Source of the DNA: Lineus longissimus
Lineage: Eukaryota; Nemertea; Pilidiophora; Heteronemertea; Lineidae
Assembly: GCF_910592395.1 (NCBI RefSeq)
Contig: NC_088315.1
Coordinates: 1,118,501-1,182,500, forward strand
Direction: 5' to 3'
DNA length: 64,000 bases
Below are positions 21,220 to 32,651 of this stretch, piece by piece. The notes under the pieces were generated by a model. It was given only the letters and a program-made list of their open reading frames with translations, ran no database searches and was not told the DNA's origin. Position 1 is the stretch's first letter; every line of letters begins with the position of its first letter. A program made the translations under genes and the position numbers.

Positions 21220-22323
21220 ATGACTTCTAGTGATATTTCCCTCTTGCTATTGACATTTGCAATTGGGACTGGTAAGTACATCCCTCTGTGATCCCAACAT
21301 GCTGTAAAAACATGGCAGATAGCATTCTGCATGGAAGAACTTCAACGCCCGTGTGAAAAAAAAATGCACATGTGCATAACATTGAAAAAAGAGTGATTGC
21401 TGTCAAGGTTCCTCAGGCACGTCCGAACATCAGTCATGTGACGAGCTATCCTGACGCCTCAATGGTCGTTGCTTTAACGTTGATAGAATACAAAGAATGT
21501 CCGATGGTTTCCAAACCATGCAGTGCAGAAACCACTGTTCTCGTTGACAACCAGCAATGATTGTCAACATTTCCTTTAAGCAAGGGCATGTCAATCAGGA
21601 TGGGTTTCCACCGACCAATCATGTTACCTACTTTCGAAGACCGAAGCCACCTGGGAGGAGGCGAGAGCAGCATGCTTCCAGCTGGATGCTAATCTGGTGG
21701 TCATTGACAATCCCGTGGAGTTCGCCCAGCTTTCTGCAATATTGAATCAACGCGGAGACCACGCACCAAGATGGCTTGGAGGATATTTCTTGCCACGTCT
21801 TCAACCGTGTATGTCTTCTTCTTCGTGTCCTTCCTTTATATTTTGTCCTTTAAAATGTTAATCTATCACCAGCAGTCATGTGATTCGTCGTAAATATGGT
21901 ACCAAGATTGATGATGTGTTGACTGCTTCTGGTCTTTGATGACCTATTCATCGATTTCACCTCGTGGTTTTCTCGTCGGTTACCTTCACAAAGAGCCAGT
22001 GTATGTACATCCGGGCATCAAGCTTCTATCGGTCTGTTCAAAAGCAAGATGGCGGCAAGATCGATTTGATGAATATTAGTTGGCTTAGTTCCTTAAAAAT
22101 CTCAAATTAGCCTAATAGATCTATCCCTCTATACTGATTCCAGATTGGTTCTGGGATGATGGTTCAATAATCCCCCGACAGCAGTACTGGACAAGACACA
22201 AACCACCTCACCACAGCACCGTACAGGGCAGGTGTGTTTCTCTTGCCTCCCGCCAGGATAGGAGGCTGGACAATGATGGCTGCCTGGTGAAGAAGAAATA
22301 TGTGTGTGAGAGAAATGGTCATT
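21220..22323 (+). CDS. Mosaic gene exons 1-3: signal peptide and C-type lectin 1
   Basis: Exon 1 encodes a 17-residue hydrophobic leader (SLLLLTFAIG). Exons 2 and 3 encode a C-type lectin domain, about residues 18-153: ACQSGWVSTDQSCYLL, TWEEARAACF, LVVIDN, WLGGYF, then WFWDDG and a terminal KKKYVCERN. The Cys pattern of the long form is kept. The EPN or QPD sugar-binding motif is missing from the loop between WFWDDG and the late Cys, so calcium-dependent sugar binding of the standard type is doubtful. The exon 2 donor is CCGT|GTATGT, not the nearer GTGTAT; only it preserves phase. Confidence 0.85.
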
Positions 22324-25300
22324 GTGAGTGTCTAGTCGCCGTCCTATTCAGTCGTTTTCTTCTTCTTGTCCATATCGGTACACATCTGATGAATGCTTCT
22401 AATGCATAGAGACCATAGAGGCATAAATCTACCACCTGATTACCACAGTGACCAGCGTGTGATTATGATAGCGAATGACGGATGTCGGAGCATGTCGGAT
22501 GTGCAGTTCTGCTCTGTGCTCTACGCATCTGGGAATAAGATTTCGGTAGACCATTTCAGTGACTTTCTTTTAACATCAACAATAAATCACGTCATATCGT
22601 GTGTTTTTTGTAACTTCTGGTTAACAATGTAAGAGCGGGTAAGATGAAAGAAAAATCTTGACATGGTCAAAACCTCCATGACCCACTTACCTACATACCT
22701 TCTGTCACAGTATCCTCCTTTGAATTTCATTGCCCCTTTACAGATCAATACCTGACCTGGTGCAACGGAGACGCAGCCGTGAAACTTACCTGCCCTCACA
22801 ACCAAGTTATCAAGATCGTTAGCTGGAAAGTTGCTCCCTCCAAATACCACAAGAGCTGCAAGGTTTATGATCAAGCCACTGCGTATCATAATAAGCCGAC
22901 CCAAGGATTCAGAGATGTCGTGGCCTTGTGCAACATGAAGAATTCATGCACGTTCAAGTTTTGGTTCGTTGAGATGTGGCGCCCATCGGATGTGTGTTAC
23001 CCTTCTATGTCATATGTTACGTATGGCTGCCATGATGCTATAGGTAAGGCAGTATCTATTGACAACATCGATTCAACTGGAATGTTGGATCGACTGGATT
23101 GCACTTCGAATCCCAATCGGGCTTGTCTCCGACCGTGAATAGCATGGCCATCATCATTTAATTGTACATTGCTATACAACGGGTTTTTTCAGAGTGCCCG
23201 CCACTGCCTCAACACGGCGAGCCAACCAAATGGCACGCCTACAACGGCCACTGTTACGGATCTCACACGCAACACTTGCCCTACCCTGAGAGTGAGAGAA
23301 TATGTAAGACGTATCCAGGTGGTCATCTGTTCTCACTTTATTGGGAGGAGGAGTTTATGGAACTGAGGCAGAATGATGTGTAAGTGAAACATTGTCTATT
23401 CAATAGCTGTAAGACATGTTCCAAAGAACAAGATTCGAAAGAATTCAATAGATTTTTCCCGATGGTTTCCATCTGTATTATTGTCATCACAACTCAACAT
23501 TGGTTGCTTTTGTTTGTAGTATGTGATGCATTATATTTGACCACTTGGCAATGGTGATAATGGTAATGGCAATTACAGCTTAGAATTGCAGTCCAAGGGA
23601 AGGCCTCTCTGAGCTCTTAACATCTTCAGCGAGAACACTGAATACGGTTTCTACGAGTGCTTCATGGTGTCGTTACGAGCTCTTTTATTTTTTCCATTAG
23701 GTTGTATGGTGTCGGTTATGGTGACAGACTCGGGATACGGTTCAACCCTTCGAACAGGGAATACACATACGCCGACGGCCACTTGATTCTCTTCCATGAC
23801 TGGATATTCACCGGCCTGACTGGCTACTTGCTGAGCCCAGGGTACGGCAAAGGGACTTGTTTCTACAGACCGCGAGAGGTGACCAAGGGTGTGCAGATGG
23901 AAATGTGCGCCGACCCAAATGTTTTCATTTGTAAAGTTCCCAATCAAGGTAAGTCAAAAACTGAACCAAACGTCTGTGGTCTGCTGAAGCTAATTGAATT
24001 GTTGGTAAGATAAAGAGCTGTGAGTAAGAGCTGTTTTCAAATATTTGTCGCGGTTTCCAGTTTCCGAACACGCTTCTGAACACCGAATTCAAATCATTAG
24101 CTATGCTTTCGACCTTTCATTGCAGCATGCATCAACCCAGTAGGCCTGCAAGATCCAAACCTTGTCCCAAACACCGCCATTACAGCCTCGACCTACGTGG
24201 ACGACGCGCATGCGCCTCAGTTTGCTCGCCTGAATGGCCAATCAGCGTGGTGCGCACGCAGCGCGGGAAAATCGGTGGACTCGGTTGATTTCCTGCAAAT
24301 CGACCTTGGACATCTTTCACGTCTCTTTGGCGTGATGACACAGGGTTTGGGCAGTTACTGGGTGACCAAATACCAGGTCCACGCCTCCATTGATATGACA
24401 ACTTGGCAACCGATCAGATACCAATGGGGTGATCGGGATTTTCCCGGCAACAGGGACGGCTCGATCATCTTGACGAACTACTTCCGATGGATTACTTTGG
24501 GGCGTTACGTTAGAATAGTTGTTAAAGGATGGCAAGGCATGCCATCATTGAGAGCGGAACTACTGGCCTGTAGAGGTAGGACCATCAACAGTTATTTTCA
24601 TAAAACTGATTATGTAATGTACACTTACAAAGTTTACCACTGCCACCCCCTTGGATGAGACGAACATTTCATTCTCTCTGACATTCGCCTCTTTCGGCAA
24701 GCCAGAATGTGGGACTTCCACACACCAAACAAAAACCCTGTAAGCTATCATAGCCTTTGGTTTCTGAGCCGAACGAGCAAATACATGTTTATGGACAGTG
24801 GCGAACGGAAAGGATTTCCTGCGGAGTCTTGGCAAGTCTGTTCGTCACCAATGAGGAGGCGTCTTCGGCTTTATTCTATGAAATTCACACGTTTTTTCCT
24901 TTTCGACCTCTAGTCGATGGTGGTTGGTCACAATGGAATCAGTGGGGTCCCTGCTCTTCATCTTGTGGCAGAGGAAGACAGCAGCGGTCAAGGTCATGCA
25001 GTAATCCACCAGCGCTGTATGGAGGGACTATTTGCAAAGGTGTGGCAGTTGAAGACAGGACATGTTCACCACAACCTTGCCCAGGTAATAAGGCCTTTAT
25101 ACCCAAGCACGAAGTCAACTCGAATAGTTGCTTTAAAAGATCTATTAAAGAAGATCTTTTTATTTCCAATCTAACTCAACATCTTGTTTAAACACAGACG
25201 AAGAAAGCCACGTGACCTTAAGTGTCACGGTTTTTTTATATTCAGCGACATTTACGCTGGCAGATACTACTCTTACAGCAAATTATTATTGGCGTCAGCT

Positions 25301-28300
25301 TAAAACTTATCGCAAGAACACTGGACCTAAATCTTTCAGTGAATGGTATGTGGAGTAGCTGGAGTCCGTGGGGACCGTGTTCAGCGTTTTGCGGTGAAGG
25401 GAACCGCACTCGGACAAGGCGATGTGACGACCCTGGACCCGCTCACAGCGGCCATGCATGCCGCGGCCAGAGGAGTGAACAGGAGAAGTGCATCAGGAGT
25501 AACTGTCTCGAAGGTGTGCCATCTTGTCCTTTTCTTCTGTCAGCCGTTTTCCTCTTTTATATAACAGTACGGACATTTATTCCCTGCGGATTTTCTTACC
25601 TGGAAAGCACAGAAGAGATCGTTGCGCCATCCTGCCCTAGAAGGGTCAGCGGTCTTAAGGGTTGCACCTTAAGTATGTTTTGACAGTACCATGTTCTGTA
25701 TGTGCTCATTATCATGTGACAATACTTTCAGGTGAACTTGTCGAGCATTTCACAGGATGCTTCAAGGAAAACCTGACGACAATAAAATTTGATGAGCAAC
25801 TTATGAATGTGACATCGCGACCACAGTGCATTGCGGCGTGCATGAACCAAAGCCAATCAGATTGCACGGGGATCTCTTTTCAAGATGGCGACGATCCGAT
25901 ATGTTTGATATCAACGTCGAGTTTGACTGTAGGAAACGGAAGTTCAAAAGTTACCCATGAACGGTCTGACCAGGAAGCCTCAACCATGGACAGGGTTTGT
26001 TTCTCAGATCTACTCACTGAGACCTGGTGGCGTATCCGTCAAACACTGGAGGACGGCAGGACTACTGTGTAAGTAATACAATGGCGGCCGGTGACATTCA
26101 TCCTGCATACCCTCAGAGACACAGTGTAGACGTCTCTGTTGGCAAACACTCTCTTTACTCATATAAAGACAGGTCGTTTCTGCTCTAATCAATTTAACAC
26201 TTTCTCCCTGGAACATAATTTCCTTTCAAACCGACCGACTGAAGCTTTAACATTTCTCAGGACGTTTTCAATTGCTGTTTGTTGTAGAGATCTCAGCGCT
26301 CGCCGTCTTGGGTCTGCCACCCACCAGCTTCAGGTTGAATTGTTGGATGGTCTTCCCTTTGTCACGACTCTGTAAGTATGCATGCAGAATATATGATACC
26401 AGTCTTGTTGTGTAGTGAACAAGTTAGTTTATTGAAGGGGGAGGGGCAATGTCATTTCCTTCTACTTCGAAAGAACGTACTTGTATAAAGGAAAACCATG
26501 GAAAGTGGCACTTAACATTGATGTATGTCAATCCCGCCCTCCCTATATGCCGAGTGTCCCTCCTAAGTTCAGTCATGCTGCCTCTGTCAGGACTATCACA
26601 AAACTGATGGCTAATATACAGGAATACATGTACTTCGGTAATAATAGATTCGTAGGTTTATTACATTTCAATTTGTTTTCAGAGATCTGAGCTGGAATTC
26701 CCTCCAAAGTTTGCAGGAGGATCAGTTCAGAGGAGTTGAAAACTTGGTGGAACTGTGAGTAAATAGCTGAAATTATAGCTTCATGATATTCTACATTTGT
26801 TAAATGCAAACCCGAAAGATTCGCTTCAATCAATTCGCTATCGTTGTCTCTTGACAAAAGTGCCTTAAAAAGCAGATCTTTAAGCATATTCACCGGCAAA
26901 AACAGGAATTCCTAGTTAAGAATCTTGTCTTTTTCCAGAGACCTTCACGGCAACCAGTTGTCAGTGTTACCAGAGAACGTCTTCAGTAAGCTCATCCATC
27001 TTGGGTCATTGTGAGTATGCAATATCAGCCTTCACAACCTTCCCCTAACCTAAGTTACATGTGCACTATGTGGGTTGTAATCATTTCCATTGGCGTCACC
27101 CCCAAATCGTACTCTACCATTAAGCACCTGCTCAGAAAGGATCCCTATAGCATATCAACGTCTCTCAACTGTATCTCTTTCGTTCTTCAGAAATCTTCGT
27201 GACAATAACTGGCGACACATCGACTCAACTCTTCATTACAAGCCACTTGCTCAACCACCTGTTCTCCGAAACATTGCAATGTGAGTATGTCATTAAAATC
27301 CACATCTAACATATTCTGCCGAATCACATCTCAATCGGTTGGTATGGTAGATATAAGGCAGAACCGTTGCCCATGACTTGATTCTGGTTCAAGTCCGCTT
27401 GCCGGTGCTTATAGTTATCTTGCAAATGGAGCAAGGCGTAGGTTCCGTCTAGAATCTGCTTTCCGCAATCAGTAACGTCAGAGGGCGACGAGAGGTCGTA
27501 CAAGCATGCTTACTGCTTGACATCCATTTGGCTGGGTTTTATCTACCGAAATAACCTCAAATGAAAATTTCAAAACGGAGCTGAAATAGATGAACTGGAG
27601 CATTGACAAAACCATTTCACCCCGTTTTTTGCAGAGAAAAAGACAACGTTCTCGTCAACTTTGACAACCCGAACGACTTCCACTCGAACAATGATTACCA
27701 AGAATGTGGATGTGCGCATTACGCAATCGACACGACCGCTTCTGAGCATGTCATCATCCGGGAACTTTACTATGACCTTGGGAAGCTCAATGACTACCTG
27801 AATACTCCGAGTGTCAAGAAGGTCTCCATCTTCGCGCAGACGGTAGTGCTGAAGCAGACGATACCAGTGTCTGTGCACTTCGACTTGGAGATTGTCACGA
27901 GGGAATTTTGGATGGACGCTCAAGCTGCTTTTCAGTTTGATTTTCATTTTGTTGATACGAAGTTGCATGGATGTGATGTGTGGTTCAGTAGGAGCAGCCT
28001 ACAGACCGGATCGCTTACCACAGTCAGGTGATTATGTCAGAGGTTAAGACAAATATCATCTCGCCATCAGAGAGCTGGATAACAGAAAAAGCAGAAGCTG
28101 TACCGTAACGCAGTCATGGTATCCATAATCTCCTTCGTGGTAGTTCACTTTTCCTACTGACAGAATTGCCTCTCACACCTGCTAATATCGATTCCGCCTA
28201 CACTCCATTCCGTATCCTAGAATCAAATTGTGACCATTTTTACTTCTAGGTACAGATATAAGACCACATACACCGTCTACATTGAGGCAATGACTATACA

Positions 28301-31300
28301 TGCGCCTTTCACTTGTCATCCAGACTTCGGAACCATAGATGATGCAATACCAGGTCCAGATCATCACCAACTGATGACGTCAACATACTGCGCCCGCCAG
28401 CTAATGGAAAGTGTCGAAAAGAAGCTGAAAACCATCCGATCCAGTTTACCTTGGAAAGTGATGACCTACGTCAAGGCCGTAACATCACAGGTCAGGTTAT
28501 CACATCATGAGAATCTGAATCAATCAGCAGCAGTTGCGAACTTGGCAACAGATCAGCTGATCGACTGGGAAACCGCCAGAGCGAAGAATATTCGAACTGT
28601 CCCGTACCTTTCTTCTCAGGCGCTGAAAGAGCATCTGGGGCTGGTGAAGGACTTGCTGGAAACCTTTGACAGAGAATGGAAACATCTTGAAAATGCGCAG
28701 CTTCACCTGGATTCCAGGTTGATTGCTGCTAAAATCATCATTGGTAAGTTTGTTTGTAAGATGCATTGAAATGACCATTACTAGTAATCAGCACCTTATG
28801 CATCGACGAACGAAAACTGCCCACGTCAAAGGGTCACCCGCGATGTAACTTAAGTTCAACAGTTTTTTGCGGGAAAACCTTATCATGGATTTTCTTCCCG
28901 GATTTTCAACTTCACTAACGACCACCCCCGTAACGTGATCATTCAACCTCGGTCCCATGAGTGGTCGTGTAACCGGGGTTCCACTGTATCTGACTTTCCA
29001 TTCGTTTTCAAACCTCCAGGCAAATCCAAACTATCGCTAGTAGAGAGGGAGATGGACTACAATGCTACTGTTAACCAGTTCCAAATCTCAGTGAAGACTC
29101 TAGCGAAGATACGCAGCCAATATTACTTCAGCGTGAAAGTATTCATCGACGCAAAGGGCGTCTTTGAGGAAGCATTGCAACGCCTTAAGGTCACACAGAT
29201 CATTGAGACGATTTTTAACTTTGGGAAAGCGGTATGTCTATAAGGTTAAGTTTGATTAATTTTCTTGTCTCGATACCATTCGTCGGTGTTGGTTGGCCAA
29301 GGCCAGGTGGCCTACTACATGATAGATTCTGAAGCATGAGCAGTCATGATACCAAGGTTTTGATTGGGCGAAGGTTGCTGGGATGAAATGAGCTGATCAC
29401 GAATATGGCTGCCATATTTGAGTGACATCATCGACCTGAACACAAACCCCGGCTTTAAAAGATTCAATCATAATCAAAGTATAAATTGCTGATAATTTCT
29501 TTTTAGCTTGCAGCTGCTGCATCTGTAGGGATGGCTGGAAATCCAGCCGGAGCTATAAAGCAGGTCGTCTTGGCCATCGTCACTCTCATAAAGGACATGG
29601 TGAAGCTGATGAACAAATTGGAAAAGCTTTTCAGGTAGGACATCTCACAGCACTGATAGGTAAAACGTTTTAGGAAATGACGATGGTTGGCGATAACCGA
29701 ATTGGCAATCTACTTATACCCATGCAGGAATCGACATTATGCTTTTTACTTCTGCTTATTTAGTAGATGATTATTTCACGAGCATGACCAACATTTCTTT
29801 CCTCTTGTAGAATAACAGACCTGTTGGCTCGAGATGTCAGGAATATCGACCCGAAGATCTACGTGGATTATGCTGACATTGAAGAGATGGCAGAGTTATC
29901 AACGAAAGTCATCGTCTGGAAGACGATGCGAACCACAGCTGAAAGTTTCCTAAGCGTGCAAGACTTTCAACATGTGAAAGGTAGGCACCGACGAAGACCA
30001 ATACCCATTGCAGCTGTGAAAAGCTCCCGATTAGATTGATGTGCCTCTTTTTGAAGCTTAAATACTGTGAGATACAGAGTTTTCAGGTTCAAAAGTGTCA
30101 TTACTCATATTTTATATCTTGTTAAATATACCTATTATGACAACAGAAAACGGCTTACAATAACTAATTATGAGACACTGTAGTTAGTGCATCGCCAGTC
30201 ATTTGCCGAATGGTCTTCCTCATCGCCGCCTTACCTTCTACACGAAACAAACTTTTTAGGAATGATCACTGCTTGATCGGCAGTGTACATGTTGGAGGGC
30301 TGCACCATGGGAAGCTGAGTCTTAAAATTCCTAAAAACACCATTTTAAAATTCAATACACCCTTTGTTGTGTCTTTTATAGGTTATGGGCAATACAGGAA
30401 ATCGCTGCTGGAGGTTGCCCAGTGGGGTGAAGCCCTCAGCCGCGAGGCCATCAAGCACGCAAGACTATCTACACTGGTTATAAGCAAAAGATACCAAGTT
30501 GCTCTCCTGAATTCGGAGTGGAAAAAACTACAACTCGTCTACCAGCACGCGCAAAAGAGTCACGCCATCACCTCAGAATTACTGTTGCAGACCAAATTTG
30601 AGGCGTTTAATTACCAGTTGCTTGCCATCGATAGTTTGGAGACGTATTGTAAGAGCCACTTCTATTACTATATGAAAGAGTGTAGTACAACCATAAGACC
30701 GAGATTAGCAGATTCACTCAACAGCATTGCAATAAAGATCCAACAAGCGAAGCTGTTGCAATTCACGGTAAGACATATTTTCTGGAAATTGATGTGAAAC
30801 TGAATGATATCAGGATTACTGAATACTGTTAGATAAATGTTTTTAGGGTCAATACATTAGGGCTTTCACGTTATATCTTCAGTGAGAAATCATTACTTGT
30901 TGGCAACAGATTGGCACTAAAATCCCTTGTTATACCTCGCTGTACGTCAACAGCTAATATCAATCGACCTCATATCACCTTGCCTTTATTCTCATTTGAA
31001 AATACACTCTTCGATAGACTGCTTTTTACTTGTTTCTTCGCGTCACGAAAGAAAGTCACTAACACAATTCATAATTGTAGGTTTTGTCCGGGATGACTTG
31101 CCCCGTCCAGAGCACCAATCTACGCGTATCGTTGGTAGACCAGGTTCCACCAGACCAGTGCAACAGCAAGATATGCCCGGTCAAGCAACTCAAGGAGAAC
31201 CGCGAAACACTCTTTGAAATTCGCCTTGATCGTCCCGAGTTTGCCAAATATCAGGTGAGCACACTGCACACCTTACCCTTGTGCATACTGGCGACGAATG

Positions 31301-32382
31301 ACGCCGATTCTCTGGCGACTACTCCATGTACGGGCGGTTCGAATGAGTCCATGACTCAACCATGTTGTGACTTTAGTAGTTCTTTCGGGAACTAGAGTTG
31401 TGCTACAAAAACTTTTATCGGCAAAGCCTCCTGCCACGAATGGCACACCACAGAAAAGAGCTTTGTATTGCATTTTTTGTTTGGCCATGGCTGCAGCTGT
31501 TCCTGTGTATCCTACGACTGGTTTCATTTTCATCATTATCTTTTTCACTTTAACACTATTTGGCTAAATGCTTCGAATCTCCGTGGCAAACGTCCTTCAT
31601 TATAATTCATGTGTTCATCAACTACATTCTCCTTCAGCGAATCCGAATCCGAGAAATTCGCATCTTCCTACCAGGTGTCATGATAAACAACACTAGACAG
31701 GAGCTGAACATCCGTATCTCCAACGACGGCGCCTTCCAAGACCGTTACCGCGGCAGCAACTATAGCTTCATGAGCATGCCGAGGAGTTTGACCATTAGGT
31801 ATAGGATTGGTGCTGGTACGTATCTCAGATGAGGGTCCCATTGCATCTTCATCCTGATGTTTCACCAAGAACCGATTGTGCGAATCGTCTCCGCATATAC
31901 ATGCGTCGAAAGCTGGCAGAATAACGATGCTGTTGAATTTTAAATGGCTGGCTGTTCTGCTCTGTAGGAACATAATGCTTCAGGAACATAATGCTTCAGT
32001 TCCAAGTTCTTTCATAGAGACCTAGTTCTCGTAAGAGAAGGTAACGAAGCCCAGGAAGGACGCCATTCATTATTATTTCCTCTCCTTAATTACAGGCTCG
32101 TTTCTTGAACCTGGATGCATTGACGGATCTCATGCGCGATACTTCTCTGAAATGCCACCATTTTCAACATGGACGATCATCGTTGCTAAGGATTCCAACC
32201 CTGACCTTGACCTTTCGAATGTCACAGGGATTGACATCTTCTTCCTGGCGTATGCGACCAGAGCGGACCAGTGCGCGAATTTCCGCGGTTCTGGGCGAAA
32301 GCGTCTGCACTCTCCGGGACAATCTCATGACGACTTGGGCGAGAGTACTATTTCACCAGAATGTAAAAGAGATTTTTATTAA
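21220..32382 (+). CDS. Secreted mosaic: lectins, discoidin, TSP1, LRR, helical rear
   Basis: Twenty-three exons join in one frame: 21220-21271, 21581-21808, 22144-22323, 22744-23043, 23193-23379, 23701-23948, 24126-24575, 24914-25084, 25340-25513, 25732-26068, 26288-26371, 26683-26754, 26939-27010, 27191-27280, 27635-28027, 28250-28743, 29020-29231, 29507-29634, 29811-29980, 30382-30767, 31081-31254, 31638-31815, 32096-32382. The total is 5067 nt, 1688 residues plus TAA. Every intron is GT-AG and phases match at each junction. Order: signal peptide; C-type lectin; SUEL lectin; C-type lectin; F5/8C; TSP1 twice; PAN-like module; four LRRs; then about 800 unassigned residues that are beta-rich, helical, then beta-rich. 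No internal membrane anchor is evident after the signal peptide, so it is probably secreted. A polyadenylation signal lies at 32646. I know no described protein with this full order. Block entries below give details. Confidence 0.85.
22744..23043 (+). CDS. Mosaic gene exon 4: SUEL-type (galactose/rhamnose) lectin domain
   Basis: One phase 1-1 exon encodes residues 154-253. It follows the SUEL/rhamnose-binding lectin layout: WCNGDAAVKLTCPHNQVIKI at the start, a central variable loop, VALCNMKNSCTF, then an aromatic-rich strand and a closing VTYGC. Six of the expected Cys positions can be seen, but the sugar-contacting loop is divergent. Known members bind galactose or rhamnose or act as adhesion modules. 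Confidence 0.7.
23193..23948 (+). CDS. Mosaic gene exons 5-6: C-type lectin domain 2
   Basis: Residues 254-398. ECPPLPQHG precedes WHAYNGHCYGS and a helix with ESERICKTYPGGHLFSLYWE, then a long loop and a C-terminal NVFICKVPNQ. It is a divergent C-type lectin-like domain; canonical EPN/QPD and WND motifs are absent. The exon split inside the domain is phase 2, unlike the phase 1 split in the first C-type lectin, so the two did not arise by simple recent duplication. Confidence 0.7.
24126..24575 (+). CDS. Mosaic gene exon 7: F5/8C (discoidin) domain
   Basis: A single 450-bp phase 1-1 exon encodes residues 399-548. It starts ACINPVGLQD and ends ELLACR, the two Cys that close the domain. Typical features: ITASTYVD, LNGQSAWCAR, FLQIDLG, VTKYQVHASID, then GRYVRIVVKGW near the end. 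These modules bind lipid head groups, glycans or cell-surface proteins through three loops. Confidence 0.9.
24914..25513 (+). CDS. Mosaic gene exons 8-9: two thrombospondin type 1 repeats
   Basis: Residues 549-605 and 606-663. Repeat one contains WSQWNQWGPCSSSCGRG and ends TCSPQPCP; repeat two contains WSSWSPWGPCSAFCGEG and ends CIRSNC. Both have six Cys and the W-x-x-W-x-x-W ladder that is C-mannosylated in known proteins. Repeat one also has an S-x-x-C-G site of the type that is O-fucosylated; repeat two has A-F-C-G and lacks it. Each is one phase 1-1 exon (171 and 174 bp), the standard shuffling unit. Confidence 0.9.
25732..26068 (+). CDS. Mosaic gene exon 10: PAN/WSC-like cysteine module
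   Basis: Residues about 664-775. Contains FTGCFKEN, then PQCIAACMNQ, DCTGISFQDG and a late VCFSD; spacing of the Cys and the C-x-x-x-C helix are like PAN/apple or WSC modules. Assignment rests on Cys spacing only. The exon ends in phase 2 and starts the phase-2 run of the LRR exons. Confidence 0.5.
26288..27280 (+). CDS. Mosaic gene exons 11-14: four leucine-rich repeats
   Basis: Four phase 2-2 exons of 84, 72, 72 and 90 bp, each one repeat of about 24 residues, at residues 776-881. Cores: DLSARRLG; LDLSWNSLQSL with FRGVENLVEL; LDLHGNQLSVLPENVF; LNLRDNNWRHID. One exon per repeat is the classic arrangement for typical LRRs. No Cys-rich LRR caps are visible, so the solenoid probably packs directly on its neighbours. 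Confidence 0.85.
27340..27405 (+). repeat. tRNA-like SINE head in intron
   Basis: B box GGTTCAAGTCC at 27386-27396 with an A-box-like GGTATGGTAGA at about 27341-27351. It lies in the intron between LRR exon 14 and exon 15. No full cloverleaf was found, so a SINE relic is more likely than a tRNA gene. Confidence 0.35.
27635..30767 (+). CDS. Mosaic gene exons 15-20: beta segment and long helical region
   Basis: Residues about 882-1476. Exon 15 (27635-28027) is strand-like, with VSIFAQTVVL and FDLEIVTREFW, resembling ladder-type beta structure. Exons 16-20 read as long amphipathic helices, for example CARQLMESVEKKLKTIRSSL and SLLEVAQWGEALSREAIKHA. At the junction of exons 17 and 18 (about residues 1236-1285) an Ala/Gly-rich, uncharged turn sits between two hydrophobic helical stretches, a hairpin able to insert in a membrane. 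In alpha-helical pore formers such as the ClyA/Hbl class a similar hairpin is flanked by long helices. I see no sequence identity that proves such a relation; an ordinary coiled-coil stalk is the alternative. Confidence 0.6.
31081..32382 (+). CDS. Mosaic gene exons 21-23: beta-rich C-terminal domain
   Basis: Residues about 1477-1688. Contains CNSKICPVKQ, then IREIRIFLPGV and strands ending SLTIRYRIGA, then FSTWTIIVAKDSNPDLDLSN and IDIFFLAY close to the end. The alternating hydrophobic pattern suggests a beta-sandwich; I cannot assign a family. Exon 22 begins with repeated RIR. The stop is TAA at 32380-32382. Confidence 0.65.
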
Positions 32383-32645
32383 CCATTCAGTAGTCGATTT
32401 TTTTCCCTAAGAACTGTGTTGACACTGCTTCAGAGCCAGCTGTAGATAAACCCATAGACATTTGTAAGGTTACCGGCAGCATCACGTTGAAAAGTCTCTT
32501 AGCGAGGTGTAAACGTCCATGTAAAAGTTGATGAGAAAGTTGGCTTGACGAAGTGCACCATCTATTTATATTGGTGGATATCTGGGCATTATCCGAGTAT
32601 CTTTTTATATGTTTCTTAAACCATGTAAAAGCAATGTGTGATGAT

Positions 32646-32651
32646 AATAAA
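32646..32651 (+). promoter_or_regulatory. Polyadenylation signal of mosaic gene
   Basis: AATAAA, 264 bp after the stop codon, followed by a T-rich stretch. This gives a plausible 3' end for the gene. Confidence 0.6.
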
